The translations under genes and the position numbers were made by a program. A stretch of DNA of 64,000 nucleotides from assembly GCA_016124635.1 (NCBI GenBank), contig WGNJ01000017.1:62001-126000 (forward strand), written 5' to 3'. The DNA is from Alphaproteobacteria bacterium (GTDB lineage: Bacteria; Pseudomonadota; Alphaproteobacteria; Micropepsales; Micropepsaceae). Below the pieces are notes generated by a model. That model did no database searches and was not told the origin of the DNA. It saw only the letters and a list, made by a program, of their open reading frames with translations. Below are positions 8,857 to 18,078 of this stretch, piece after piece; the stretch's first letter is position 1, and every line of letters begins with the position of its first letter.

Positions 8857-11259
8857 ATGCCTGGCGACAACGAAATTCTATGGTTCGAGAAGATCAGACG
8901 AGGGGACGTTCCCCGTGTCGGCGGCAAGAATGCTTCGCTTGGAGAAATGGTCGGCTGTCTGGGTGATGCCGGTGTGAAAGTGCCGTTTGGTTTTGCGACG
9001 ACGGCACAGGCCTATTGGCGCTTCGTCGAGGACAATCATCTCAAGGAGAAGATTGCGGCCGCCCTGGCGGATTTCATTGGCGGCAAGACAACCCTTGCGG
9101 AAGCAGGCGATCTCATTCGCCGCTTGTTCTTGCGCGGCGAATGGCCGAAGCAAACGGCTGAGGCGATAAAGGCGGCTTATGCGGAGCTCTGTCGGCGTGC
9201 CTCGAAGGCCGATGCTGATGTCGCCGTGCGATCCAGCGCGACGGCAGAGGACTTGCCTGACGCCAGCTTCGCCGGCCAACAGGAGACCTATCTCAACATT
9301 CGAGGCGAGCGGGCACTGCTCGACGCGTGCCGGCGATGCTACGCGTCACTCTTCACGGACCGTGCGATCAGCTACCGCATCGCGAAAGGCTTCGATCATC
9401 TGAAAGTGGCGCTCTCAATCGGCGTTCAGAAGATGGTCCGATCCGATCTTGCCGGTGCGGGCGTGATGTTCTCGATCGACACGGAGACCGGATTCGACAA
9501 AATCGTTTTGATCAATGCGGCGTGGGGGCTCGGTGAGAATGTCGTTCAAGGAGCGGTCGATCCTGATGAATATCAGACGTTCAAGCCGTTCTTAGCGAAC
9601 CAGGGGCTGAAACCGATCATCGAGAAGAAGCGAGGCGACAAGGCCCGTAAGATGATCTACGCCGAGGGTGCCTCGGCTCCAACGCATAATGTTCCGACAT
9701 CCAAGGCGGAACGCGCCGCCTTTGTGCTCTACGATCAGGAGATTCTGCTTCTGTCGCGATGGGCCAACACGATCGAATCCCATTATGGGCAGCCGATGGA
9801 CATGGAGTGGGCTAAAGACGGCGAAAGCGGTGAGCTTTTCATCGTTCAAGCACGGCCCGAGACGGTGCAATCACGGCGGGAGGCCAGCGCGCTCAAGACA
9901 TATCGCATCAAAAGTAAGGGTCGAAGAATCGCCTCCGGCTTGAGCATCGGCGATGCCGCGGTGACAGGCAAAGTCTGTGTGCTCGAGAGTGCGCGAGACA
10001 TCGCGCATTTCGTCGACGGCGCGGTGCTGGTGACCGAGAATACGGATCCTGACTGGGTTCCGATCATGAAACGCGCAGCGGCCATCGTGACCGACCACGG
10101 CGGCCGGACGTCGCATGCGGCGATCGTAAGCCGTGAGCTCGGCGTGCCGGCCGTTGTCGGGACGGGCAATGCGACGCAGGTCTTGCACGACGAGCAGCTC
10201 ATTACCGTTTCGTGCGCGGAAGGCGACGAGGGCTTCATCTACGAGGGTGCTGCCGACATCGAGGTCAATGAAGTCGAGCTTGGGCGGATTCCTGCAACGC
10301 ACACCAAGGTCATGTTGAATTTCGCGAATCCGGCGGCTGCGTTCCGCTGGTGGCGTTTGCCGGCCGACGGGATCGGTCTCGCGCGTATGGAGTTCGTGAT
10401 CAACAACAACATCAAGATCCATCCGATGGCGCTCGTCCACTACGACAAACTCAAGGACGAGGATGCGAAGCGCGCGATCGACGAGCTCACGCTCGGCTAC
10501 GAGGACAGGACGGCCTATTTCGTCGATCGCCTTGCGCGTGCGCTTAGCCGTATTGCAGCGGCGCGGCACCCGATGCCGGTGATCGTACGGACGAGCGACT
10601 TCAAGACCAATGAGTACGCAAATCTGATCGGAGGCCGGGAGTTCGAGCCGAAGGAAGAAAATCCGATGCTCGGATTCCGTGGCGCGAGCCGATATTATTC
10701 ACCGCGTTATCGAGACGGATTTGCACTCGAATGCAAGGCTCTTCGCCGGGTGCGCCAGGAGATGGGCTTCAAGAACGTCATCGTGATGATACCGTTTTGC
10801 CGTTCGACGACCGAGGCCGATCGCGTGCTCGAAGTGATGGCTGCAAACGGCCTCGCCCGCGGGCAGGATGGGCTTGAAGTCTATGTGATGTGCGAGATCC
10901 CGGCGAACGTGATCCTGGCTGAAGCATTCGCCAAGCGCTTCGACGGCTTCTCGATCGGAAGTAACGATCTGACGCAACTGACATTGGGCGTCGATCGCGA
11001 CTCCGAAGAATTGGCGGACCTCTTCAACGAGCAGGACGACGCGGTGAAGTGGATGATACGCACGGTAATCGAGAAAGCACATAAGGCTGGCGCCAAAGTG
11101 GGACTTTGCGGTCAAGCGCCTAGTAACGATCCAACCTTTGCGGATTTTTTGGTGGCGTGCGGCATCGATTCGATGTCCGTCAGTCCGGACAGCTTTGTGA
11201 ACGTCAAGAATCGCGTTGCCGCCGCCGAGGCACCTGCACTGGCGCGCGTCAAGTCATGA
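8857..11259 (+). CDS. ppsA: Phosphoenolpyruvate synthase
   Basis: 800-residue PEP synthase: pyruvate + ATP to PEP + AMP + Pi, cytosolic. N-terminal ATP-grasp domain (RSSATAEDLPDASFAGQQ near 125), swivelling phospho-His domain with H420 in GGRTSHAAIVSRELG, and C-terminal PEP/pyruvate barrel ending with C751 in GLCGQAPS. The ATG at 8857, one base after the glycosyltransferase stop, is preferred over an earlier start inside that gene. It can recover PEP for gluconeogenesis from pyruvate, which pairs with the hydroxyacid dehydrogenase two genes downstream. Confidence 0.95.
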   Translation: MPGDNEILWFEKIRRGDVPRVGGKNASLGEMVGCLGDAGVKVPFGFATTAQAYWRFVEDNHLKEKIAAALADFIGGKTTLAEAGDLIRRLFLRGEWPKQTAEAIKAAYAELCRRASKADADVAVRSSATAEDLPDASFAGQQETYLNIRGERALLDACRRCYASLFTDRAISYRIAKGFDHLKVALSIGVQKMVRSDLAGAGVMFSIDTETGFDKIVLINAAWGLGENVVQGAVDPDEYQTFKPFLANQGLKPIIEKKRGDKARKMIYAEGASAPTHNVPTSKAERAAFVLYDQEILLLSRWANTIESHYGQPMDMEWAKDGESGELFIVQARPETVQSRREASALKTYRIKSKGRRIASGLSIGDAAVTGKVCVLESARDIAHFVDGAVLVTENTDPDWVPIMKRAAAIVTDHGGRTSHAAIVSRELGVPAVVGTGNATQVLHDEQLITVSCAEGDEGFIYEGAADIEVNEVELGRIPATHTKVMLNFANPAAAFRWWRLPADGIGLARMEFVINNNIKIHPMALVHYDKLKDEDAKRAIDELTLGYEDRTAYFVDRLARALSRIAAARHPMPVIVRTSDFKTNEYANLIGGREFEPKEENPMLGFRGASRYYSPRYRDGFALECKALRRVRQEMGFKNVIVMIPFCRSTTEADRVLEVMAANGLARGQDGLEVYVMCEIPANVILAEAFAKRFDGFSIGSNDLTQLTLGVDRDSEELADLFNEQDDAVKWMIRTVIEKAHKAGAKVGLCGQAPSNDPTFADFLVACGIDSMSVSPDSFVNVKNRVAAAEAPALARVKS

Positions 11260-12257
11260 GCGAATTGAGGCGCGACCGCGTAACGGGCGATTGGACAATT
11301 ATCGCTCCCGAGCGCGGCCACCGCCCTCATCGGGAACGCAGAGCGCACGACGGTGTCGTGCAAGTTCCGGCGTTCGATCCCTCGTGCCCGTTCTGTCCGG
11401 GAAATGAAAGTTCGCTGCCGGGGATCATCTCGGAGACGCGTTCCGCCGGGGTGCCGGGATGGAGCGCGCGCGTCGTTCCCAACAAGTATCCAGTGCTCAC
11501 TCCCGAAGACGCCGGCAAATCGACAAGCTCGATCGTTCCTGGATTCGGTTATCACGAAGTCATCATCGAGACGCATCGGCATGACGGCGACTTGGCGGCG
11601 CTCGCGCTGGGCGAGGCGACCGATGTCGTCCGAACCTACGTGGGCCGGTATCTTGAGCTGAAATCGCGCCCTGGCGTTTCGTCCGTCGTTGTGTTTCGCA
11701 ATCACGGACGTCGCGCCGGCGCTTCGTTGGTTCATCCGCATTCACAGATCATTGCTATGGGTCAGCCATCGCCTCGGCTCGCAGCGACAACCAGCTGGGC
11801 GCGTGACGTCTACTCCGATACGGGCCGATGCCCCACATGCATGGAAGTTGAAGCTGAACTGAGCCAACAGCTTCGGGTCGTGGAGGTTACGACATCGTTT
11901 GTTCTTTTGGTGCCGTTCGCCGCCGCGAGCCCTTACGAGCTGTGTATCGCTCCTCGGCGACATGCTGCCTCATTTGGGCAAATCGATGATGCGGAAATCG
12001 TCCAGTTGGCGGCGCTTCTGCAGCAAAGCCTGGGCCGGCTCAATGGCGTACTGGGCCGTCCCGAATACAGATTTGCGATCGAGTCCGGAGGGGATGATAA
12101 GCGTCACGCTGCCTACAATCATTGGCGACTGCGTATCGTTCCGCAGGTGACCATTGAAGGCGGGTTCGAACTAGGCTCGGGCCTGCCGATAAATCCGTCT
12201 TGTCCCGAGGACGATGCCTGCGCCCTTCGTGAGGTTTTGAACAAGGAGGGCGCATGA
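11256..12257 (+). CDS. galT: Galactose-1-phosphate uridylyltransferase family protein
   Basis: 333 residues of the GalT/HIT-like fold. The CPFCPGNE zinc site lies near residue 45 and the HPHSQ active site is at 160-164, where H162 is the expected uridylyl carrier. The ATG at 11256 overlaps the ppsA stop (ATGA). No galE or galK lies nearby, and the operon partners suggest a general hexose-1-phosphate nucleotidyl transfer rather than classical Leloir metabolism, so substrate specificity is open. Confidence 0.88.
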   Translation: MSELRRDRVTGDWTIIAPERGHRPHRERRAHDGVVQVPAFDPSCPFCPGNESSLPGIISETRSAGVPGWSARVVPNKYPVLTPEDAGKSTSSIVPGFGYHEVIIETHRHDGDLAALALGEATDVVRTYVGRYLELKSRPGVSSVVVFRNHGRRAGASLVHPHSQIIAMGQPSPRLAATTSWARDVYSDTGRCPTCMEVEAELSQQLRVVEVTTSFVLLVPFAAASPYELCIAPRRHAASFGQIDDAEIVQLAALLQQSLGRLNGVLGRPEYRFAIESGGDDKRHAAYNHWRLRIVPQVTIEGGFELGSGLPINPSCPEDDACALREVLNKEGA

Positions 12258-13276
12258 AGGTTGTCGTATTTGAAGCGGAACCGCGCGAAGCGAAGGCCTT
12301 CGACCGTCTGAAGGCCGAGGTCGAGTTCGTGTCGGGGCCACTGAACGCCGACAACGCCGCGCGCTTTGCCAACGCGGAGCTAATATCGACATTCATTTAT
12401 TCAGCGCCGAACCGCTCGACGCTTGAGCAACTTCCGCGTCTGCGTTTTATCGCGACCCGTTCGACCGGCTACGATCACATCGATACGGCGTATTGCACCG
12501 AGCGCGGCATTACGGTCAGCAACGTGCCGAACTACGGTGAGAACACGGTTGCCGAGCACGTCTTCGCATTGCTGTTGGCGCTCAGTCATCGTCTTATTGA
12601 GGCCACGCAAAGGGCGCGCTCCGGCAGATTCTCGCCCGAGGGTCTGCAAGGTTTCGATCTTGCCGGAAAGACGCTGGGCGTTATCGGTACGGGTGCAATC
12701 GGTAGACACGTCGTTCGTATCGGAAAAGGCTTCGGAATGAACATTCTGGCGCACGACTTGTCGGTTGACGCTTCTTTTGCGCAGCAGGCCGGTTTCAAAT
12801 ACGTGCCGCTCGGCGACCTCCTGGCCCAATCGGACGTGGTGACGCTTCACGTACCGGCAATGTCCAGCACGCAGCACATGCTTTCGGACGAGACCTTCGC
12901 AGCGATGAAGGACGGCGTCGTCGTCATCAATACGGCTCGGGGTAGCCTGATCGATGCCCGCGCGCTTATCAAAGCTTTGCGTTCCGGCAAGGTGGCCGGT
13001 GCTGGTTTAGATGTCTTACCTGACGAGCCTCTCATTCGCGAGGAGGCGGAGCTCATCTGTTCCAGCTATTACAATCGGCAAGACCTTCGCGATCTGATCG
13101 CGGATCATGTTCTGTTGAGTCTGCCGAATGTCGTCATAACTCCTCACAGCGCGTTCAACACGCGTGAAGCGATCGACCGTATCGTGGATACGACGATCGA
13201 GAATATCGATGCCTTCATCGGCGGCTCGCCGCAGAATGTAGTCGGCCGACTTAGTGCCGAATCACCGGCGCCCTAA
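12254..13276 (+). CDS. D-isomer-specific 2-hydroxyacid dehydrogenase (D-lactate dehydrogenase-like)
   Basis: 340-residue NAD-dependent 2-hydroxyacid dehydrogenase. Rossmann motif GVIGTGAIGRHV (~140), substrate Arg in NTARGSLID (~222), Glu in DVLPDEPL, and the catalytic His in TPHSAFNT near residue 293. The start overlaps galT by 4 bp; the end overlaps convergent feoB by 4 bp. Interconversion of pyruvate and D-lactate would regenerate NAD under low oxygen and fits its place behind PEP synthase and the FixK box, but other 2-oxo acids are possible. Confidence 0.9.
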   Translation: MKVVVFEAEPREAKAFDRLKAEVEFVSGPLNADNAARFANAELISTFIYSAPNRSTLEQLPRLRFIATRSTGYDHIDTAYCTERGITVSNVPNYGENTVAEHVFALLLALSHRLIEATQRARSGRFSPEGLQGFDLAGKTLGVIGTGAIGRHVVRIGKGFGMNILAHDLSVDASFAQQAGFKYVPLGDLLAQSDVVTLHVPAMSSTQHMLSDETFAAMKDGVVVINTARGSLIDARALIKALRSGKVAGAGLDVLPDEPLIREEAELICSSYYNRQDLRDLIADHVLLSLPNVVITPHSAFNTREAIDRIVDTTIENIDAFIGGSPQNVVGRLSAESPAP

Positions 13277-15108
13277 AGTCCGGCCCAGCGCGCGATCCAA
13301 TAGGTGGCACCGGCGGCGATGTAGGCCATCGCAAAGAGATAGGCTGCCATGAAGGTTGTCCAACGCCACGAATTCATCTCGCGGCGCGCGACAGCCATAG
13401 TCGCCAGGCATTGCGGCGCAAAGACATACCAAGCCAGAAACGCCAGTGCCGTCGGCAGCGACCATGCCGTCTGCAGCGCATGTGCTAGCCCGGCGGTGTC
13501 GTTTCCACCGGATTGGACGGCGTAAACTGTTCCGAGCGCGCCGACCGCGACTTCACGAGCCGCAAGGCCCGGGACTAGCGCAATAGCGATCTCTAGGTTG
13601 AAGCCAATCGGTTTCAACAATGGCTCAAGCCAGCTTCCAAGCATGCCCGCATAGCTGTCGCGAATTCCGGCAGCTGAACTCGGATTGCTCGCCAAGAACC
13701 ACAGTACTACCGATACGCCGAAGATGAACTTGCCGGCGCGCTTCAAGAACGCCCAAGCTCGCATCGCCAGGTTTATGAGAAAGTCCCGCGGGTCGGGCAG
13801 CTTGTAGGTCGGCATCTCCATCAACAGAGGCTGCGGCCGGCCGCGTGTCAGCGTGCGTTTGAGGATGGTCGCAACGACCAGAGCACTCACAATACCGGTG
13901 AGGTACAGGCCAAACATGACCAAGCCCTGCAGGTTGAACCAGCCCACGGCTGTCGGCGGGATGAAGGCCGCGATGATCAATGTGTAGACGGGAAGGCGCG
14001 CCGAGCAGGTCATCAACGGCGCAACCAGGATCGTCGTCAGACGGTCGTTCTCGTTCTCGATGGTTCGGGCCGACATCATGCCGGGAATCGCGCAAGCGAA
14101 ACTCGACAGCAGCGGGATAAATGCGCGCCCGTTCAGTCCGACGCGCAACATCAGTTCGTCCATCATGAAGGCGGCACGGGCGAGATAGCCGGACGCTTCG
14201 AGCAGGAGGATAAAGGCAAAAAGAATGAGGATCTGCGGCAGGAAGACGATGACGCTGCCAACGCCTGCGATCACGCCGTCGACGAGAAGGCCTTTGAACC
14301 AACCGTCAGGCAAAACTTCGCCGATCCAGGCGCCCAGCGCACCAAACCCATTGTCGATCGCGTCCATTGGGGTTTGCGCCCAGGCGAACACCGCCTGAAA
14401 CATCAAGAATAGCAAGACCGCCAGGATTATCGGTCCCAGAACCGGATTGAGGACGACGAGATCGATCGCGCGCGTGACCTTGTTCATCGCCGGTTCTTTG
14501 AGGATCACCTCCTTGGCGATCGCGCGGGCCTCGCGTTGCATCGAGCGCAAGCCTGCTACCGTGGCCACGCCTTCGCTTGGTCCCGCTCTTCTGCTGCTTT
14601 CGATCAATGCGTCCAGGCGTCCGAGCAACGCTGCGCGGCCGGCCTTTCGCGTGGCGCATGTTGCGACGACCGGTATGCCCAGACGTTCCTGAAGCTTGTC
14701 GATATCGATAACGACACCGTCGCGCTCGGCCAAGTCGATCATGTTGAGCGCGAGCAGCATCGGTCGGCCCAACGCCTTGAGCTGCAATGCGAGATGCAAA
14801 TGCGTTCGCAGGTCAGCGGCGTCGACAAGAACCAGCAGCGCGTCAGGTGGTTTCTCCTTACCCTCGCGCCCCGAAATCACATCGACTGCAATCCGCTCGT
14901 CGAGGGAGCGTGCGGTCAGTCCGTAGATGCCTGGGAGGTCGATGAGCTCGACGGTGTGCGCGGCCGGCGTCAGCAATGCGCCGCTGCGCCGTTCCACCGT
15001 GACCCCAGCGTAGTTTGCGACCTTCGCCCGCCCGCCAGTGAGGCCGTTGAACAACGTCGACTTGCCGCTGTTGGGCGCGCCGACAAGTGCGAGACGGAAT
15101 GCGTTCAT
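13273..15108 (-). CDS. feoB: Ferrous iron transporter FeoB
   Basis: 611-residue inner-membrane Fe(II) transporter. N-terminal G-protein domain with G1 GAPNSGKST (~9), G3 DLPGIYGL (~58) and G4 NMID (~120), then multiple membrane helices with Gate motifs (ACAIPGMMSAR near 340). Shorter than the 770-residue E. coli protein, as is common in Alphaproteobacteria. Its ATG overlaps the feoA stop. No feoC is present. Confidence 0.96.
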   Translation of the reverse strand: MNAFRLALVGAPNSGKSTLFNGLTGGRAKVANYAGVTVERRSGALLTPAAHTVELIDLPGIYGLTARSLDERIAVDVISGREGKEKPPDALLVLVDAADLRTHLHLALQLKALGRPMLLALNMIDLAERDGVVIDIDKLQERLGIPVVATCATRKAGRAALLGRLDALIESSRRAGPSEGVATVAGLRSMQREARAIAKEVILKEPAMNKVTRAIDLVVLNPVLGPIILAVLLFLMFQAVFAWAQTPMDAIDNGFGALGAWIGEVLPDGWFKGLLVDGVIAGVGSVIVFLPQILILFAFILLLEASGYLARAAFMMDELMLRVGLNGRAFIPLLSSFACAIPGMMSARTIENENDRLTTILVAPLMTCSARLPVYTLIIAAFIPPTAVGWFNLQGLVMFGLYLTGIVSALVVATILKRTLTRGRPQPLLMEMPTYKLPDPRDFLINLAMRAWAFLKRAGKFIFGVSVVLWFLASNPSSAAGIRDSYAGMLGSWLEPLLKPIGFNLEIAIALVPGLAAREVAVGALGTVYAVQSGGNDTAGLAHALQTAWSLPTALAFLAWYVFAPQCLATMAVARREMNSWRWTTFMAAYLFAMAYIAAGATYWIARWAGL

Positions 15109-15338
15109 GGCGTCAATTCAATTCGGATGGCGGCGGCCTCCGGTCCGCGCAACGCGATGATCGAGCGGTTCAAGCGCACGGCCAACGTCTTGGCGCCGAA
15201 TGGTCCATGGGTCAGCATTTCGACTTCATCGCCCTCAGCGAATCCGACTTCGCGAAGCTTTGCCTCGAGTTCCTCGGTGCCGGCTTCAAAGCCGGCCACG
15301 TAGGCGGTTTGGCCCGCAGGTAACTCAATCAGCTTCAT
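15105..15338 (-). CDS. feoA: Ferrous iron transport protein FeoA
   Basis: 77-residue SH3-like FeoA, a small cytosolic partner of FeoB. The reading frame stays open about 400 bp upstream, but conservation starts at MKLIELPAGQTA, so the ATG at 15338 is used. ATGA overlap with feoB shows translational coupling. A TTGCAA direct repeat 13 bp before the start may be a Fur-family operator. Confidence 0.92.
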   Translation of the reverse strand: MKLIELPAGQTAYVAGFEAGTEELEAKLREVGFAEGDEVEMLTHGPFGAKTLAVRLNRSIIALRGPEAAAIRIELTP

Positions 15339-15350
15339 GCCTAGAACCTG

Positions 15351-15367
15351 TTGCAACTCATTTGCAA
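15351..15367. promoter_or_regulatory. TTGCAA-N5-TTGCAA repeat, possible Fur/Mur-type site
   Basis: Two TTGCAA hexamers, each itself palindromic, separated by 5 bp directly upstream of feoA. On the feoA strand it reads TTGCAAATGAGTTGCAA, similar to TGCAAAT/TTGCA elements of alphaproteobacterial Fur/Mur regulators. The position would block transcription or initiation. Assignment is by resemblance only. Confidence 0.4.
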
Positions 15368-15539
15368 TATCAATGCGACACTGAGGTATCGCCTTGTAGC
15401 AGGTCGCTGCGGTTTGCCGGAACTCGGGTGAATTCGGCGGGCAGGGCCGTTCGACGCTTCCGGCGGAGCCGAGAGGCGCGGGTGGTGCGCGATGTTGGAC
15501 TCGCGGATAGTGCGTTCGCGCAATTTGAGGGCTGCTCCC

Positions 15540-15992
15540 ATGATCGATCCGAACGGTATCGCCCATATTCAGCTGAGCGTTCGCAATGTCGAACGGAGCA
15601 AACCGTTCTACTACATGCTGCTGCATGAAACCTTCGGCATGACGGTGCAGTACGACGCCCCGGAGGTCTTCTACTGCATCGGGGGGCGTACCGGCGTCAT
15701 GATCACACGCGCGGCGGAACAGAATCGCGATCATACATTTGATCAAACAAGAGTCGGCTTACACCACTTTTGCTTTTGGTTGCGCTCGCGGGACGACATC
15801 GACGAGCTTCATCGCGCACTCGTCAAGTTCGGCGCCAAGATTGTGCACGCACCGGAAAACGGCGCTTGGGCTCCCGGCTATTATTCTGTGTTATTCGAAG
15901 ATCCCGACGGGATCCGGATCGAGGCGAACTTCGTGCCCGGGCGCGGCAATCTCGACGTAATCAAAGACAAACCGCTCTCACGGCCGTCTTAG
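15540..15992 (+). CDS. VOC (glyoxalase/bleomycin-resistance fold) family protein
   Basis: 150-residue single VOC protein with two beta-alpha-beta-beta-beta halves: HIQLSVRNVERSKPFYYMLL at the start, then HHFCFWLRSRDDIDELH (~75) and the closing VLFEDPDGIRIE (~118). Metal ligands are plausibly His9, His76 and the late Glu. The ATG at 15540 follows GAGGG. Divergent from feoAB. Substrate unknown; annotations such as lactoylglutathione lyase would be guesses. Confidence 0.85.
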   Translation: MIDPNGIAHIQLSVRNVERSKPFYYMLLHETFGMTVQYDAPEVFYCIGGRTGVMITRAAEQNRDHTFDQTRVGLHHFCFWLRSRDDIDELHRALVKFGAKIVHAPENGAWAPGYYSVLFEDPDGIRIEANFVPGRGNLDVIKDKPLSRPS

Positions 15993-16004
15993 CCGCGGGT
16001 CTGC

Positions 16005-16376
16005 TCAAACCGTTCGCCAGGCGCTTGCTGTGTCGTAATAGAAGCGCTCTTCGATGATGCGGTCGCCCTTCCACTTCTGAAATGCGACTTCGACCAAGCG
16101 GCGCGTGACGCCGTCCGGCGCCGTGGCATCGAAGGTCCAGTTGATGGCGACGTTATCGCCGTCAATCGCGAACGGCGGATCGGCGTGCGTATGCATCCGC
16201 TTCAAGCGCTTCAGCGTCTTCGCCTCTTGCTCCATGAGAAGCGCTCGGCCGCGGCGAGGTTCCTGCAGGTTCTCCTGCATGGAGGCGTCTTCGTGGTAGT
16301 AGTCGGCAATCGCTTGTACGTGTTCTCCGCCGACAACTGCGGCGATGAATGCTTCGACGCGCTTGCGGTCCGGCAT
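16005..16376 (-). CDS. NTF2-like (SnoaL-type) protein
   Basis: About 123 residues of the NTF2/SnoaL cone fold: an N-terminal helix (VEAFIAAVVGGEHVQAIADYYHEDA), a central strand ending TWTF-like, and the terminal EVAFQKWKGDRIIEERFYYD strand pair. The ATG at 16376 is chosen; a TTG two codons earlier is possible. Starts 12 bp after the secF stop, same strand. Members are ketosteroid-isomerase-like enzymes or binding proteins, so the function is open. Confidence 0.8.
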   Translation of the reverse strand: MPDRKRVEAFIAAVVGGEHVQAIADYYHEDASMQENLQEPRRGRALLMEQEAKTLKRLKRMHTHADPPFAIDGDNVAINWTFDATAPDGVTRRLVEVAFQKWKGDRIIEERFYYDTASAWRTV

Positions 16377-16388
16377 TTCCAAAGACTC

Positions 16389-17342
16389 TTATGGAGACGG
16401 CGCGCGCGCCTCGGTTTTGGTGGGCGCGCTCATCTGCAAAGGCGGCATGTAAAGCAGCAGCGACGAGGCGACGAATATCGACGAATAGGTGCCCGAGAGG
16501 ATGCCCCAAAGGATCGTCACCGCGAAACCGAAGAGCGTGTGACCGCCCCAAAGAGCGAGCGGTATCAGCGCGAGCGCCACGGTCGTGCTCGTCTTGACGG
16601 TGCGCGCCAGGGTTTGGTTGGTCGACATGTTGATCAATTCGCCAAGCGGCGTCTTCCTGAACTTGCGCCGATTTTCGCGAATACGGTCGAAGATGATGAC
16701 TGTTTCGTTGATCGAATAGCCGGCAAGCGTGAGGAGCGCGGCGATCGAAGTCAGATTGAAATCCAGGCGGGCGACAGAATAGAGGCCGACCGCCATTAGG
16801 ACGTCATGACCGTTCGAAAGCAGGGCCGAAATTCCGAACTGCCACTCGAAGCGAAAGGCGACGTAGATCGCAATCATCAAGACTGCGAGAACGGCGGCAA
16901 ATACGCCTGTGTTGAACAATTCGCCCGAAACCTTGGGGCCGACCGCTTCTGTGCGCAAAACCTTGTAGGACGAGCCGAGCGCGGCGGTGATCTTTTGCGC
17001 GGCGACCTGCTCTTGATTGGTTAGCTTCTCTGACGGCTGTACGCGGATCAGGGCTTCCGTTTGTTTGCCGCTCGCATCGGCCAATGTCTGCAATTCGACG
17101 TGGCCGAATCCGAGGTTCGTTATCTTGGTGCGGAGCGATTCAAGTTCGTTGGTGTCGATTTCTTTGGAGTTCTGCACCTCCATCAGCACGCCGCCGGTGA
17201 AGTCGATCCCGAAATTCAAGCCCTGAAACCAAAGCGAGGTCAGCGCGACAACTAGCAGAAGACCGTCGACGGTGAACGCGATCCAGCGGCGCCCGACGAA
17301 ATCGAAATGAGGGTTCTCAAAGGCCCAATTGAAGCGCGCCAT
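16389..17342 (-). CDS. secF: Protein translocase subunit SecF
   Basis: 317-residue SecF, an inner-membrane RND-fold accessory that uses the proton gradient to help Sec-dependent export. N-terminal FDFVGRRW and membrane segment, the family signature GLNFGIDFTGGVLMEV (~41-56), a periplasmic domain, then five membrane helices including GYSINETVIIFDRIREN (~215). SecD is normally its neighbour, but here secF lies between a VOC gene and an NTF2-like gene. Complete and apparently functional. Confidence 0.95.
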   Translation of the reverse strand: MARFNWAFENPHFDFVGRRWIAFTVDGLLLVVALTSLWFQGLNFGIDFTGGVLMEVQNSKEIDTNELESLRTKITNLGFGHVELQTLADASGKQTEALIRVQPSEKLTNQEQVAAQKITAALGSSYKVLRTEAVGPKVSGELFNTGVFAAVLAVLMIAIYVAFRFEWQFGISALLSNGHDVLMAVGLYSVARLDFNLTSIAALLTLAGYSINETVIIFDRIRENRRKFRKTPLGELINMSTNQTLARTVKTSTTVALALIPLALWGGHTLFGFAVTILWGILSGTYSSIFVASSLLLYMPPLQMSAPTKTEARAPSP

Positions 17343-17481
17343 GCAGTGTCCGTCGTGTTCTCGTTACAGGCTTGGAAAGTGGCGGATATGAGCGCAAGCG
17401 ACCGCCGCATACAATGCCTAATTGCCACGTTAACTTGTGGCGAAATCTCGCCGATTCAACTGCGAACGCGTGGCACCTGGG

Positions 17482-17919
17482 CTACGGTACGTCCTTCATC
17501 TTCAACGAGCCGTCGGGCTCGAGCGGCCAATGTGGATTGAACGCCACTTCCCAAGGATGGCCGTCGAGATCGGCGAAATAGCCTGAGTAACCGCCCCAGA
17601 AGACATCTTGCGCCGGCTTCAGGATCGTCGCGCCGGCGGCTTTCGCTTCGGCGAGAACGCGATCGACTTCAGCTTTGTCGCGGCCGTTGTAGGCAAGCGC
17701 AGTGCCACCGAACTTGGCGTTGGGTGCGTCGTCGGGAAGCATGGCATCTTCGGCCAGCTCGCGGCGCGGATAGAGGCCAAGCACGCTGCCGTGGAGCTGG
17801 AAGAAGACAATGCTTCCGCCACCAGCTTCGCGCGCCGTCCAGCCGAGCGCTTCGTAGAATTTGCGTGAGCGTGCCAAGTCTCGCACGCCAAGCGTGATCA
17901 TGGTCAGCCGTTGATCCAT
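17482..17919 (-). CDS. VOC family protein (glyoxalase/bleomycin-resistance fold)
   Basis: 145-residue VOC protein. Start at 17919 (MDQRLTMITLGVRDLARSRK), placed just after GAGGCTCC; a longer reading adds ten unlikely residues. Ends with the characteristic VFWGGYSGYFADLDGHPWEVAFNP. It is upstream of secF on the same strand (140-bp gap). No metal-ligand set is certain and the substrate is unknown. Confidence 0.85.
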   Translation of the reverse strand: MDQRLTMITLGVRDLARSRKFYEALGWTAREAGGGSIVFFQLHGSVLGLYPRRELAEDAMLPDDAPNAKFGGTALAYNGRDKAEVDRVLAEAKAAGATILKPAQDVFWGGYSGYFADLDGHPWEVAFNPHWPLEPDGSLKMKDVP

Positions 17920-18078
17920 TGGAGCCTCTGAGATCGTCTCATAGAACAAAATAGGAACTCGGCTTGATCGTCAAGCGGTGTGGGTAGGGCGCGATTTCCA
18001 ATTGCCTCAACTTCCGCGGGGCTACTACGTTGGGCCATTCGGAAACGCTCAGAAAAAACTTTTTAAGGCTCAACACCC

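Noticed and set aside
15339..15746. 136-residue N-terminal extension of FeoA
   Set aside because: Relatives start at MKLIEL; the extension covers the divergent VOC gene and the promoter region.
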